Source: ZC4RG30 sp965652645 (lineage in GTDB: Bacteria > Pseudomonadota > Gammaproteobacteria > Steroidobacterales > Steroidobacteraceae). Taken from it: DNA of 8,533 nucleotides. The stretch lies in NCBI GenBank assembly GCA_965652645.1, contig CBFGXE010000070.1:1-8533 (forward strand), written 5' to 3'. The position numbers and the translations under genes were made by a program. Below the pieces are notes generated by a model. That model did not search any database. It saw only the letters and a program-made list of their open reading frames with translations, and was not told the DNA's origin. Positions 5,676 to 8,533 of the stretch are shown piece after piece (positions within the stretch are counted from its first letter, which is position 1; each line of letters begins with the position of its first letter).

Positions 5676-8533
<2,858 letters not shown>

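Overview
The window is a housekeeping stretch of a GC-rich proteobacterial chromosome, most likely a gammaproteobacterium. The beta' subunit carries the large trigger-loop insertion of the E. coli type and aligns with E. coli without gaps over its first ~430 visible residues. EF-G, S7, S12 and the EF-Tu start (MSKEKFERSKPHVNVGTIG) are also proteobacterial in type. The genus cannot be fixed from the sequence alone.

The minus strand carries, in transcription order, the 3' two thirds of rpoC (8533 down to 5676), then rpsL (3102-2728), rpsG (2704-2225), fusA (2179-92) and the first 18 codons of tuf (56-1). The last four are the classical str operon. They are tightly packed (gaps of 23, 45 and 35 bases), each with its own Shine-Dalgarno sequence. 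EF-G starts with a rare TTG codon. A strong sigma70-type promoter (TTGACA, 17 bases, TAAACT) lies about 200 bases upstream of rpsL, so the str operon can be transcribed independently of rpoC.

Between rpoC and rpsL, where many bacteria have the two operons joined, two plus-strand genes are inserted: a DUF72/YecE-family protein (3449-4360) and a small-conductance mechanosensitive channel of the MscS family (4423-5487). They are divergent from rpsL and convergent with rpoC. The 346-base divergent region (3103-3448) holds the rpsL promoter and leader plus a short dyad. The 188-base convergent region (5488-5675) is full of inverted repeats, including the best candidate rpoC terminator.

Functionally, rpoC and the str genes make RNA polymerase and translation machinery. 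The inserted pair has no evident link to them; the channel probably releases solutes under membrane tension, and the DUF72 protein has no established function. I see no mobile element, CRISPR array, RNA gene or novel multi-gene system. The points of interest are the split of the rpoBC-str cluster, the control signals around it, the TTG start of fusA and the short rpsL-rpsG spacer.
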